The position numbers and the translations under genes were made by a program. From positions 1,054,001 to 1,118,000 of the forward strand of contig CAVXUX010000002.1 in the NCBI GenBank assembly GCA_963765135.1: a DNA stretch of 64,000 nt. Reading direction: 5' to 3'. The DNA is from JACVRW01 sp963765135 (GTDB taxonomy: Bacteria; Actinomycetota; Thermoleophilia; Solirubrobacterales; Thermoleophilaceae). Positions 23,822-31,742 of this stretch are shown here, one piece after another. How positions within the stretch are numbered: position 1 is the stretch's first letter; each line of letters starts with the position of its first letter. The notes under the pieces were generated by a model that saw nothing but the letters and a program-made list of their open reading frames with translations, was not told the origin of the DNA and made no database searches.

Positions 23822-25531
23822 ATGGCCACGCTGGGGCAGGCTGAGCTTTCCCGGCTTCTCGCTGTCGGGCGCTCCCTGGTCTCGGAGCTCGATCTCGAGA
23901 CCGTCCTCGAGCAGGTGCTGGAGACAGCTCGAGATCTGACCTCCGCCCGCTACGCGGCGCTTGGCATCCTCGACGAAGACAAGAGCCAGTTGGAGCGCTT
24001 CCTGACCGTCGGTCTGGACGACGAGATGCGCCGCACGATCGGCCCGCTCCCGCGCGGCCACGGGGTGCTGGGGGAGCTGATCCGCGATCCCAAGCCGCTA
24101 CGGCTGCCCGACGTGACCGAGCACCCCCGCTCGTACGGGTTCCCGCCCGGCCATCCGCCGATGACGACCTTCCTCGGCGTCCCGATCACGGTACGCGGCG
24201 AGGCCTACGGCAACCTCTACCTGACCGACAAGGAGGGCGGTCAGGAGTTCACCGAAAGCGATGAGCAGCTTGTCGTTGTGCTGTCCGAATGGGCCGCTGT
24301 CGCGATCGACAACGCGCGGCTGTACGAGAACGTTGCCCAGCGGCGGGCGGACCTAGAGCGAGCGGTGCGCGGACTGGAGGCGACCGCGGCGATCGCCCGG
24401 GCGGTCGGTTTCGAAACCGATCTCGAGCGCGTCCTCGAGCTGATAGTGAAGCGCGGGCGCGCGATGTCCGACGCGCGGTCGTTCCTGGTGCTGCTCCAAG
24501 ACGGCGATCTGCTGCGCGTGGAGGCCGCAGCCGGAGAGGTGGGGAGCGAAGTGGTGGGAGCCGAGCTGCCGGTGGACGCGTCGCTGGCAGGCACCGTCGC
24601 CTTGACCGGCTCCGGTGAGTATGTGCCAGACCTGGGGGCGCGGGTGGGGCACGGGATCGATCGGATAGCAGCCGGCGCACGGTCAGCCGTGGTCGTGCCC
24701 CTGGGCTTCCGCGGCCGCGCTCGCGGGGTGCTCGTGGCCCTCGACCGGCTCACCGACGGCCGGTCCTTCGATGCCGACGACGAGCACCTCCTGGCCTCGT
24801 TTGCTGCCAGTGCCGCGATCGCGATCGCCACAGCGCAGTCCGTCGGCGCCGAGCGCCTGCGCCATTCGCTGCGCGCGTCCGAGGCGGAGCGCGGCCGGTG
24901 GGCGCGGGAGCTGCACGACGAAACGCTGCAGGAGCTGGGCGCCCTCAAGGTATTGCTCGACTCGGCGCGCCAGACCTCGGACATCGAGCGCGTTCACGAG
25001 TCGATGGAGTTGGCGCTCGACCAGATCGAGATCTCGATTCGCAACCTCCAGGCGCTGATCACGGAGCTGCGCCCGGCAGCACTCGACCAGATCGGGCTGG
25101 CGCCCGCTCTCGACGCGCTCCTGAAGCGGATCGGCGCCACCACTGGCATCGACGTCGAGGCTGAGATTGCGACCACGCTGCAGGAGGGGAGCTCGCCGAC
25201 GCGGCTTGACCCCGAGGTGGAGGGGACGCTGTACCGGCTCGTCCAGGAGTCGCTCACCAACGCCGTCAAGCATGCCTCGGCCGGCAAAGTCACCGTCGTG
25301 CTGGCCGAGGAGGGCGGCCATGTCCACGTCACGGTCGCTGACGACGGTGCTGGCTTCAACCCGCAGGCGGACACCGAGGGCTTTGGGCTGATCGGCATGC
25401 ACGAACGCGTGGCTCTGGTCGGTGGCGAGTTGACCGTGGACTCGGCGCCAGGCCACGGCACGACCGTTCGGGCGCGGGTCCCGGCCCGCCAGCGCGACGA
25501 CGTGCCCGTCGTTCGGGATCTGGCCGGCTAG
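23822..25531 (+). CDS. Double-GAF sensor histidine kinase (DosS/DevS-like)
   Basis: 569-residue cytosolic kinase. GAF1 spans about residues 20-165 (SARYAALGILDEDKSQLERF, TTFLGVPITVRGEAYGNLYL) and GAF2 about 190-335. A HisKA_3 dimerisation domain follows, with the phospho-acceptor in RWARELHDETLQELGALKVL. The ATPase has the N-box VQESLTNAVKHA, then VTVADDGAGF and GLIGMHERV. Layout and N-terminus resemble mycobacterial DosS/DosT, whose GAF1 binds haem; I cannot confirm a haem His. The probable partner is the NarL-type regulator at 29193-29855. It is convergent with the next flavoprotein, overlapping by 4 bases. Confidence 0.85.
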   Translation: MATLGQAELSRLLAVGRSLVSELDLETVLEQVLETARDLTSARYAALGILDEDKSQLERFLTVGLDDEMRRTIGPLPRGHGVLGELIRDPKPLRLPDVTEHPRSYGFPPGHPPMTTFLGVPITVRGEAYGNLYLTDKEGGQEFTESDEQLVVVLSEWAAVAIDNARLYENVAQRRADLERAVRGLEATAAIARAVGFETDLERVLELIVKRGRAMSDARSFLVLLQDGDLLRVEAAAGEVGSEVVGAELPVDASLAGTVALTGSGEYVPDLGARVGHGIDRIAAGARSAVVVPLGFRGRARGVLVALDRLTDGRSFDADDEHLLASFAASAAIAIATAQSVGAERLRHSLRASEAERGRWARELHDETLQELGALKVLLDSARQTSDIERVHESMELALDQIEISIRNLQALITELRPAALDQIGLAPALDALLKRIGATTGIDVEAEIATTLQEGSSPTRLDPEVEGTLYRLVQESLTNAVKHASAGKVTVVLAEEGGHVHVTVADDGAGFNPQADTEGFGLIGMHERVALVGGELTVDSAPGHGTTVRARVPARQRDDVPVVRDLAG

Positions 25532-26688
25532 ACGTGCGCCTCGACGCTGACGCCTGACTCGGGCCGCTCGAGCTCCTCATGGCGCTGCGCCAGGTAAGGG
25601 GCGAGCCAGCGGCCGGCGATCTTGTTCGGCGGCCACCAGAGGGCGTGCTTCGTCGCGGCCGCGGGCCGATCCGCACCGCCGCTCACTTCGGCACGCAGGT
25701 ATCTGGGTTCGCCGCCGGTGAGGAGCAGGCCGCGCATGATCGGCCGGAACGGCGCCGGCTCGATCGGGGCACCGAGCCGCGCGGCGATTGCTTCGGCGAC
25801 GGCATCGGCTTGCTGCGTCGCGACGCCGCCCTGCTTGATCGGGCTGGTCGTGGCATCGCCCGCGGCATGGACGTCGAGCTCGCCCGCGACGAGACCGTGC
25901 AGATCGGTCGGAATGAACCCGTCGGCGTCATGAGGCAGCCCGGGGAAGAAGGGTCCGCGCAGCCCGGGCAGGCTGACCACGCGGTCGGCGGCGATGTTGG
26001 GGCCAGGCACGACCCGCAGCTCGCCGTCTTGGACTTCGGATGGGTAGCGGCCGCCATCGAAGGTGACGCCGCGCTCCTCGAGCAGCGCGTGAAGGGCGTC
26101 TGACGCCGGGGCGCCGAACAGCTCCAGCGGCGCCTGTTCCGGCGTAACGATCGACAGGCTGACCTTGCGGAGGCCACGCTCCGCGACGTGAGCGGCGGTC
26201 ATCAGCGCGAGCTCGTAGAGCGGCAGCGGCCACGATGCACCACCCGGCACCGCGAAGACGATCCTGCGGATGCGGCGCTTGTCGAGATCGCGCAGCACGC
26301 TGCGAAAGCGCCCCGTGTAGCCGGGACCGTAGAGCGTGACGCTGCCCCGCACCGCGACCGTGGGCTGCGCGCCCACGGCGACCACGAGCAGCTCATAGGG
26401 GAGACTGCGGCCGTCCCAGGTGGACAGCCGGTGAGCGTCGGTGTCCACGGCCTGGATGCCCGCGAGGTGCAGCGCCGCGCCGTGATCGCGTGCGACCTTG
26501 ACGAGGTCGTAGCTCTTGGCCTCGCCCACCCCGAACGGCTCGGCAACAGCGAGCGGCCGGTACACCCAAGCCGCACTCGGACTGATCAGCTCCAGCGCCA
26601 CCCGCTCCTGGGCGAGCCCGCGCAGCGCGATCAAGGCTTCGAGCGCAGCGACCCCGCCCCCGACGATGGTGACCTGTCCGTTGGGCAT
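25528..26688 (-). CDS. FAD-dependent NAD(P) oxidoreductase, SQR-like fold without redox cysteines
   Basis: 386-residue flavoprotein. N-terminal FAD loop VTIVGGGVAALEALIALRG, the second nucleotide region around residues 140-185 (RRIVFAVPGGASWPLPLYEL) and the closing LDVHAAGDATTSPIKQGG motif. No Cys is visible, so it is not a sulfide:quinone oxidoreductase. The C-terminal WWPPNKIAGRWLAPYLAQR is shared with the 15116 gene (WWPPGHVAGRHLAPYLAS). ATG 26688 is chosen because the P-loop follows directly; the longer ORF overlaps the divergent paralogue. Electron donor and acceptor are unknown. Confidence 0.82.
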   Translation of the reverse strand: MPNGQVTIVGGGVAALEALIALRGLAQERVALELISPSAAWVYRPLAVAEPFGVGEAKSYDLVKVARDHGAALHLAGIQAVDTDAHRLSTWDGRSLPYELLVVAVGAQPTVAVRGSVTLYGPGYTGRFRSVLRDLDKRRIRRIVFAVPGGASWPLPLYELALMTAAHVAERGLRKVSLSIVTPEQAPLELFGAPASDALHALLEERGVTFDGGRYPSEVQDGELRVVPGPNIAADRVVSLPGLRGPFFPGLPHDADGFIPTDLHGLVAGELDVHAAGDATTSPIKQGGVATQQADAVAEAIAARLGAPIEPAPFRPIMRGLLLTGGEPRYLRAEVSGGADRPAAATKHALWWPPNKIAGRWLAPYLAQRHEELERPESGVSVEAHV

Positions 26689-26766
26689 GACCTCAGAGTG
26701 GAGCCCGCGCGCCGCACTTACATCGGCAGATGACGCCCTGTTCACTCCGTGATTTCCCGCACGGGA

Positions 26767-26772
26767 TAGGCT
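26767..26772 (+). promoter_or_regulatory. -10 box TAGGCT for the 26780 flavoprotein
   Basis: TAGGCT, 7 bases, GTG 26780. It overlaps a TCCCG-CA-CGGGA palindrome (26755-26766 region) in the gap between two divergent, homologous flavoprotein genes, a candidate shared operator. Confidence 0.42.
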
Positions 26773-26779
26773 CGGACCC

Positions 26780-27895
26780 GTGGACCGCTTCCGGGTAGTC
26801 ATCTGCGGAGGAGGTATCGCGGCCGTGGAGGCGCTGCTGCGACTGCGCACGCTCGCGGGAGACGCGTTGGACGTCACCCTGCTGGCTCCCAACGATGAGC
26901 TGCGGTACCGCCCCTTGGCGGTCGACGAGCCGTTCGCAAAGCGGGGTGTGCGGCGATACCCGCTACGCGCGATTGCGGGGCGCACCGGCACCGAGTGGCA
27001 CAAAGGCGCCGCGGAGTGGATCGACCCCCAGGGGCAGGTGGTGCACACGGATGGTGGCGAGGAACTGCCCTACGACGCGCTTCTGATCGCGGTCGGAGGC
27101 AGGCTGGTGATGCCCTTCGAGCACGTAACCGCGTTCGACGACGAGCACGCCGACGAGGGCTACCACGGCCTCATCCAGGACGTGGAGGGGGGCTACACCC
27201 GCAGCGTCGTGCTGATCGTCCCCGAAGGCCACGCGTGGCTGCTGCCGGTCTACGAGCTGGCGCTCATGACGGCCGAGCGTGCCGTCAGCATGGGGGAGGA
27301 GGGCCTGGGCATCAGCATCGTGACCCCCGAGCCTGCCCCGCTGGCGGCGCTGGGCGAGGCCGCCAGCTCGGCTGTGGGCGAGCTTCTCGAACGAGCGCGG
27401 GTGCGCGTGTACCCGAACGCCAGACCCACCGTGCCAGCCGCCCAGCACGTGCTCGTGTCGCCTGACGGACCGGAGCTCGAGGCGGGCCGCATTGTTGCGC
27501 TGCCCCGCATCGAGGGGCGCCCGCTACGCAACGTGCCGATCGACGAAGAGGGCTTCATTCCGGTGGACGAGTTCGCTCGGGTCCCGGGCATGGCCGAGCA
27601 TGTCTACGCCGCCGGCGACGCCGCCAATCTGCCGCTCAAGCACGGGGGCCTCGGGGCTGACCAGGCGGACGTGGCCGCGGCCGGCATCGCGGCGATGGCC
27701 GGCGTGGAGTTGACGCCCGAGCCGCTGCGCCCCGTTATCCGAGCCGTACTGCACACGGGAACCCAGCCGCTCTACATCACCGCCCGCATCGTGGACGGCG
27801 GGGTCGAGTCCGAGGTGACAACCGAGCGTGCCTGGCCGGCCGACGAGAAGGTCGCCGCGGAGGAACTCGGTCCCTTCCTGAACTCGCTGGACTAG
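26780..27895 (+). CDS. FAD-dependent NAD(P) oxidoreductase, SQR-like fold without redox cysteines
   Basis: 371-residue paralogue of the divergent gene at 25528. FAD loop VVICGGGIAAVEALLRLRTL, central SVVLIVPEGHAWLLPVYELA and the ribityl motif HVYAAGDAANLPLKHGGLGA. The only Cys is the one in the N-terminal loop, so no disulfide chemistry is expected. The WWPP tail of its two paralogues is replaced by a shorter RAWPADEKVAAEELGPFL end. GTG 26780 is leaderless-like. The three relatives in 12 kb suggest amplification within this redox island. Confidence 0.82.
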   Translation: MDRFRVVICGGGIAAVEALLRLRTLAGDALDVTLLAPNDELRYRPLAVDEPFAKRGVRRYPLRAIAGRTGTEWHKGAAEWIDPQGQVVHTDGGEELPYDALLIAVGGRLVMPFEHVTAFDDEHADEGYHGLIQDVEGGYTRSVVLIVPEGHAWLLPVYELALMTAERAVSMGEEGLGISIVTPEPAPLAALGEAASSAVGELLERARVRVYPNARPTVPAAQHVLVSPDGPELEAGRIVALPRIEGRPLRNVPIDEEGFIPVDEFARVPGMAEHVYAAGDAANLPLKHGGLGADQADVAAAGIAAMAGVELTPEPLRPVIRAVLHTGTQPLYITARIVDGGVESEVTTERAWPADEKVAAEELGPFLNSLD

Positions 27896-27921
27896 CTAAT
27901 GCGCGCATAGGGCTGGCCACG

Positions 27922-27954
27922 GGAGCCGATCCGTATTTCGCCCCGAGCGGCTCC
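27922..27954 (+). other. Stem-loop downstream of the 26780 flavoprotein
   Basis: GGAGCCG (27922-27928) and CGGCTCC (27948-27954) can pair around a 19-base loop, about 25 bases after the stop codon. Possible transcription end or leader structure for the CBS gene at 28004; no T-run. Confidence 0.3.
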
Positions 27955-28003
27955 AGTAGGAGATGCTGATGCGGGAAACGCACGCGCGGGCGACGCTGGG
28001 CGC

Positions 28004-28459
28004 ATGATTCCGATTGCCGATGATGCGCTCGCCCCGCCGACGCCGCTCTTCTCGGAGAGCGCGTTGGAGTTGGAGGTGCGCGACGTGATGACGACCCAGG
28101 TGGTGAGCGTTCCCGACGACGCAATGCTCCAAGAGGCGATCGACCTCATGGGCGCCTCCGGGATACACGGGATTCTCGTACTCGGCCGGCGCACCGGCAC
28201 GCCTCTCGGCTGGATCACGACGCGCGGACTGCTGGGGCTTGTCGGGATCGACGGAGGGACGCCGGTCACCGAGGCCATCACCGAGGAGGCGAAGGCGATC
28301 GAGCCGACCGCTAGCGTGCGCTCGGCCATCTACGCGCTGTCGTTCCCGGGCATGACGCGGCTGCTGGTTCGGCGGCGCGACGAGATCGAACCCGAGGGCG
28401 TCGTCACCGACTACGACCTCACCGTCAGGGCGATGCGGTTCAGCCAACGCCCAGCGTGA
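28004..28459 (+). CDS. CBS-domain pair protein
   Basis: 151-residue protein with two CBS motifs: VRDVMTTQVVSVPDDAMLQE to LGWITTRGLLGLVG, and a second from AITEEAKAIEPTASVRSAIY to GVVTDYDLTVRAM. The first 25 residues are a flexible leader. It is distinct from the CBS gene at 21685 and could sense adenine nucleotides in the same island. ATG 28004 is the first start near the domain; no good Shine-Dalgarno is seen. Its end overlaps the convergent ZIP gene by 20 bases. Confidence 0.82.
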   Translation: MIPIADDALAPPTPLFSESALELEVRDVMTTQVVSVPDDAMLQEAIDLMGASGIHGILVLGRRTGTPLGWITTRGLLGLVGIDGGTPVTEAITEEAKAIEPTASVRSAIYALSFPGMTRLLVRRRDEIEPEGVVTDYDLTVRAMRFSQRPA

Positions 28460-29183
28460 GCGCCAGCAGAATCATCAGACCGGCACCGGCGAGGGTGCCC
28501 GCTGTGGCAGCGATGCGCCCGCCGCGGGCGAACGCCTGAGGCGCCAGCTCGATCGCTACGAGCGAGAGCATCGCCCCGGCGGCGAAGGCAAAGGAGAACG
28601 GCAGCAGGCCGTCGATCTGCTCCACGGCGAGGTAGGCCGCGACAGCGCCGACCGGCTGCGGCGCGCTCGTCAGCACGGCCGCCCAGAACTGCTGTCCCGG
28701 CCCGAAGCCGGCACTCTGCATCGGGATCGCAACCGACGTGCCCTCGGGCACGTTCTGGAGCCCGATCGCGAGCACGACGAATAGCGCAAGGCCCTCCGTG
28801 TCCGACGCGAACGCCGTCCCGATCGCGAAGCCTTCGGGGAGGCTATGCACGAGCAGAACGCCGAACACCAGCAGCGAGCGTCGCACGCCCGCGCCGCGCA
28901 GCTTGCCGACATGAACGTCTCGGCCCTGGAGCAGTCGGCGCGACGCGAGTAGAAACAGCACGCCGGTTCCCAGGCCGGCGATTACGGCCGGCTCGCCGCC
29001 TTCGTCGAGCGCCGGCAGCAGCAGGCCGATGATCGACGCCAGGCCCATCAGGCCGACGGCGGTGCCCCAGAGGAACGGGCGCAGCCGCTCTGCCCGAGCG
29101 CCGAGCAGGAACACCGGGACCGCCCCGAGCCCCGTGGCGAGCGCGGTCGCGCTGCCGGCCAGCGCGAGCACCGCGACCTCCAC
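28440..29183 (-). CDS. ZIP-family metal transporter
   Basis: 247-residue integral membrane protein with eight helices. The two metal-site helices are LVHSLPEGFAIGTAFASD (HSxPEG motif) and LQNVPEGTSVAIPMQSAG, the classic ZIP signatures. ZIP proteins import Zn, Fe or Mn; the second-site His is replaced by Asn (QNVPEG), as in several bacterial zupT-like proteins. A short acidic cytosolic loop lies near helix 3. ATG 29183 has no obvious close promoter; the NarL gene stop lies 9 bases upstream on the same strand, so both may be one transcript. Confidence 0.82.
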   Translation of the reverse strand: MEVAVLALAGSATALATGLGAVPVFLLGARAERLRPFLWGTAVGLMGLASIIGLLLPALDEGGEPAVIAGLGTGVLFLLASRRLLQGRDVHVGKLRGAGVRRSLLVFGVLLVHSLPEGFAIGTAFASDTEGLALFVVLAIGLQNVPEGTSVAIPMQSAGFGPGQQFWAAVLTSAPQPVGAVAAYLAVEQIDGLLPFSFAFAAGAMLSLVAIELAPQAFARGGRIAATAGTLAGAGLMILLALTLGVG

Positions 29184-29192
29184 GCGGTCGCC

Positions 29193-29855
29193 TTACCGTT
29201 CGATCAGGTCGTGGTCGAGTGCGTAGCGGACGAGCTCCGCCCGGCTCGACACGCCGAGTTTCTGCTGGATGTGCGCGCGATGCGTTTCGACCGTCCGGAC
29301 GCTCAGATAGAGCTGCTCGGCGATCTCGTTGTTGGTGTGGCCAAGCGCGATCAGTCGCAGCACGTCGAGCTCGCGTTCGGTGAGGTCGCCAGGGGGGCCG
29401 GCGGGTGTTGCGGGCGCGGCCGCCATACGCGCGCCCAACTCGGGGTTGAGCCAGCTGCCGCCGCCCGCTGCCGCACGGATCGCCTGCACGAGCTCGGTCC
29501 CGGCGGCCTGTTTGAGCACATAGCCACGCGCCCCCGCGCGCAGGGCCTCCCGTGCGAAGGCGGGATCCTCCTGCATGGTCAGAACGACCACAGACGTGTC
29601 GGGAGAGCTCTCGGACATCGCGGGAATAGCCTCGAGGCTGGAACCGCCGGGCATGTTCAGGTCGAGCACCAGGACGGTCGGCTTGTGCCCGAGCACGGAC
29701 CGGCGCGTCGCGTCCACGTCCCCGGTCTCCGCGACCACCTCGATGTCGTCCTCCGCCTCGAGGAGCATGCGAAGACCGCTGCGCACGACAGGGTGGTCAT
29801 CCGCCAGGACACAGGTGATCGTGCCCGCCTCCACGAGCGGGAAGCTATCGCTCAT
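29193..29855 (-). CDS. NarL/LuxR-family response regulator
   Basis: 220 residues. The receiver spans about 14-130 with acidic pair and phospho-acceptor in VLADDHPVVRSGLRML and VLVLDLNMPGG, the T/S switch in VVVLTMQED and Lys in GYVLKQAAG. The GerE HTH is LTERELDVLRLIALGHTNNE and VSVRTVETHRAHIQQKLG. All functional residues are kept. It is the natural partner of the HisKA_3 kinase at 23822, the only such kinase in the window. ATG 29855 is the start; the long upstream ORF is not supported. Confidence 0.85.
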   Translation of the reverse strand: MSDSFPLVEAGTITCVLADDHPVVRSGLRMLLEAEDDIEVVAETGDVDATRRSVLGHKPTVLVLDLNMPGGSSLEAIPAMSESSPDTSVVVLTMQEDPAFAREALRAGARGYVLKQAAGTELVQAIRAAAGGGSWLNPELGARMAAAPATPAGPPGDLTERELDVLRLIALGHTNNEIAEQLYLSVRTVETHRAHIQQKLGVSSRAELVRYALDHDLIER

Positions 29856-30025
29856 GCCCACAGAATCGGCTGCCCGGTCGCTGTTCACATCCGAACACCT
29901 CCGCGGGCGACTGCGGGGAACTACTGACGCCGACTGGGGCGCCGTGGAACGCTTCGGCCGCGCGTACGCCGCGCTGCTCACCGATTCACCCGGTTCGGGG
30001 GATGCGCCGGCTCTCCACGCAAGCG

Positions 30026-30031
30026 TATGGT
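30026..30031 (+). promoter_or_regulatory. -10 box TATGGT for the LURP-one-like gene
   Basis: TATGGT, 6 bases, ATG 30038; leaderless arrangement. The 29856-30037 gap between divergent genes has no other clear element. Confidence 0.42.
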
Positions 30032-30037
30032 TGCGGA

Positions 30038-30553
30038 ATGGGTCTCTTGCGACGTCGCAGCGCTGAGCCCGAGGGTGAGCGGTTTCTGATGCGCGAGAAG
30101 CTGCTGGCGATCGGAGATGACTTCTGGATCGAGAACGACCGAGGCGAGCGGGCCTACAAGGTCGACGGCAAGGCGGTTCGGCTACGAGAGACATTCGTTC
30201 TCGAGAACAGCTCGGGAGACGAGGTGGCGCGGATCAAGGAGCGCAAGCTCAGCATCCGCGACAAGATCGCCGTCGAGCGCTATGGCAACACTGTTGCGAC
30301 CGTCCACAAGGCGCTGGTCGGGATCCGCGCTCGCTTCGCAATCGACGTCGAGCACGGCGCCGACATGAAGGCGCACGGGAACATCGTCGACCACGAGTAC
30401 GAGATCGAGCGCGACGGCGACACTGTCGCGACGATCTCCAAGAAATGGTTCCGCGTGCGCGACTCCTACGGCGTCGACATCGCGCCTGGCGAGGATGCTC
30501 CGCTCATCCTCGCCATCACCGTCGCCATCGACTCGCTGACCACCCGCGACTGA
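30038..30553 (+). CDS. LURP-one-related family protein
   Basis: 171-residue soluble protein of the LOR/Tubby-like beta-barrel fold: RFLMREKLLAIGDDFWIEND, AYKVDGKAVRLRETFVLEN, IKERKLSIRDKIAVERYG and TISKKWFRVRDSYGVDIAPG. Members are tail-less Tubby-like barrels, with lipid or membrane association suspected but no enzyme activity known. ATG 30038 is used because family homology starts at MGLLRRR; the longer ORF begins upstream of the -10 box. Convergent with the next gene. Confidence 0.8.
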   Translation: MGLLRRRSAEPEGERFLMREKLLAIGDDFWIENDRGERAYKVDGKAVRLRETFVLENSSGDEVARIKERKLSIRDKIAVERYGNTVATVHKALVGIRARFAIDVEHGADMKAHGNIVDHEYEIERDGDTVATISKKWFRVRDSYGVDIAPGEDAPLILAITVAIDSLTTRD

Positions 30554-30627
30554 GCTGACACGCGACCCGCGCGGCGGGCCCGACGGTCAGCAGGGCGGCA
30601 TATCGCCGAGGGCCGGGCGCCCTAAGG

Positions 30628-31107
30628 TCATCGGAGCTTGCGGAGAAGGTCGGGCGGAAGCTCGGACAGCTTCGCCGCCTCCACGAACTCGCTCGCCAGC
30701 GGCCTGCCGCTCACCCGCGAGACGGCATCCTCCAGTGCTCGGGCCCAGACGTGCTCGACGAGCACCGCCGCCAGCGCGGTACCAGGCTCCAGCGCCGTGC
30801 CGAGGTCGCGCAAGACATCCGCCATGCCGCCGCCCGCGTCCTCGCTGAGGGCTCGTTCGGTTGCCTTGCGGCGCGCGTCCGGGTCCAGACGGAAATCGAG
30901 CAGCTTTGCGGTGAGGCCGCCTGTACCACCCTGGAGGCTGATCGCCACGGGGTCTCCGGTGGCCTCGTCAGCTGCGACGAACAACACCTCCAGGATTCGC
31001 AGAGCACCGCCGCTCTCGAGCCTCTCGAGCGCCCCGACCAGCTGGCCTTCGAACGCGGCGTTCGAGTCGAACCCAAATACGAACAGTTGCTTTGAGGGCA
31101 GCTTCAC
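30628..31107 (-). CDS. Conserved hypothetical protein (DUF1269/DUF6325-like)
   Basis: 159-residue protein: LFVFGFDSNAAFEGQLVGAL, LRILEVLFVAADEATGDPVA and AVLVEHVWARALEDAVSRVS. The pattern of a ferredoxin-like half with a charged end and a Gly/Ala-rich middle recalls small membrane-stress proteins of DUF1269/DUF6325, but I do not recognise it with certainty. GTG 31107 has GGAGG 5 bases upstream, a clear Shine-Dalgarno start. The long ORF upstream of it is not conserved. Confidence 0.65.
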   Translation of the reverse strand: MKLPSKQLFVFGFDSNAAFEGQLVGALERLESGGALRILEVLFVAADEATGDPVAISLQGGTGGLTAKLLDFRLDPDARRKATERALSEDAGGGMADVLRDLGTALEPGTALAAVLVEHVWARALEDAVSRVSGRPLASEFVEAAKLSELPPDLLRKLR

Positions 31108-31172
31108 TTGATCCTCCGCTCTGCGTCTATTGAGGTTCGTCCTCAGCCGGTCGGCGGCGCCGCGTACGGTCC

Positions 31173-31310
31173 TTAGACGATCGTAAAGATCTGCGTTCCG
31201 GCAGTGGTCGGATGCAGGTCTCCATAGCCGACGGTCGTGAGCGTCACGACGCAGAAGTAGAGGGCCTCGATGATGGTCCAGTCCTCGAAGCGCCAGTAGA
31301 GCGTCCCGGT
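31173..31310 (-). pseudogene. Two-TM potassium channel fragment (pore region)
   Basis: An in-frame 45-codon stretch reads LYWRFEDWTIIEALYFCVVT, then the selectivity filter LTTVGYGDLHPTTA, then QIFTIV and TAA. It is the P-loop and start of helix 2 of a K+ channel. Helix 1 is absent upstream, where the mod regulator gene begins, and helix 2 is cut after a few residues. A truncated relic, interrupted on both sides. Confidence 0.65.
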
Positions 31311-31344
31311 GGTGCCACGGCTGCTTATGCAAGGCTTAGGCAAT

Positions 31345-31742
31345 ATGGCACGGGACGAGGGGTTGCTGCTCGGTGATGCAGCGCGAGCGATTGGGGTCAG
31401 CCAGGACACCCTGCGGCGGTGGGATCGCGCGGGAAGATGCGAACGCAGCGCGATTCGGCTAACCGTCGCCGCGTTCCCCATGACGAGGTCGAGCGCCTGG
31501 CCGGTCATCCCGACAGACACAAGGTGGGGGACGGGTTGTCGGCTCGAAATCGCTTCCCGGGTGTGGTCCGCTCGGTGGAGGTTGACGGGGTGATGGCGCT
31601 CGTGGAGATAGAGGCGGGCCCGCACCTGGTCACCGCCGCCGTCACGCGTGACGCCGTTGAAGAGCTCGGGCTCGCCGCCGGTGTGCCCGCCACGGCGACG
31701 GTGAAGGCGACGTCGGTGATGATCGAAAAGGGTTCTCCGTGA
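31345..31742 (+). pseudogene. MerR/excisionase-type HTH fused to a TOBE (molybdate-binding) domain, one frameshift
   Basis: One-component molybdate regulator candidate. Residues 1-45 are a MerR-like HTH (LLLGDAARAIGVSQDTLRRW). After a break near 31436 (one A missing in GGAAAG, by homology) the frame continues with HDEVERLAGHPDRHKVGDGL and a TOBE/Mop domain (GVVRSVEVDGVMALVEIEAG, VTRDAVEELGLAAGVPATAT). Its TGA overlaps the modA GTG (31739-31742), so it heads the mod operon. HTH-TOBE proteins of this type are known as molybdate-responsive regulators. Confidence 0.7.

Noticed and set aside
29853..30066. 70-codon open frame between the divergent NarL and LURP-one genes
   Set aside because: It overlaps the promoter box and start of the LURP-one gene and has no Shine-Dalgarno sequence or homology; probably random open frame in GC-rich DNA.
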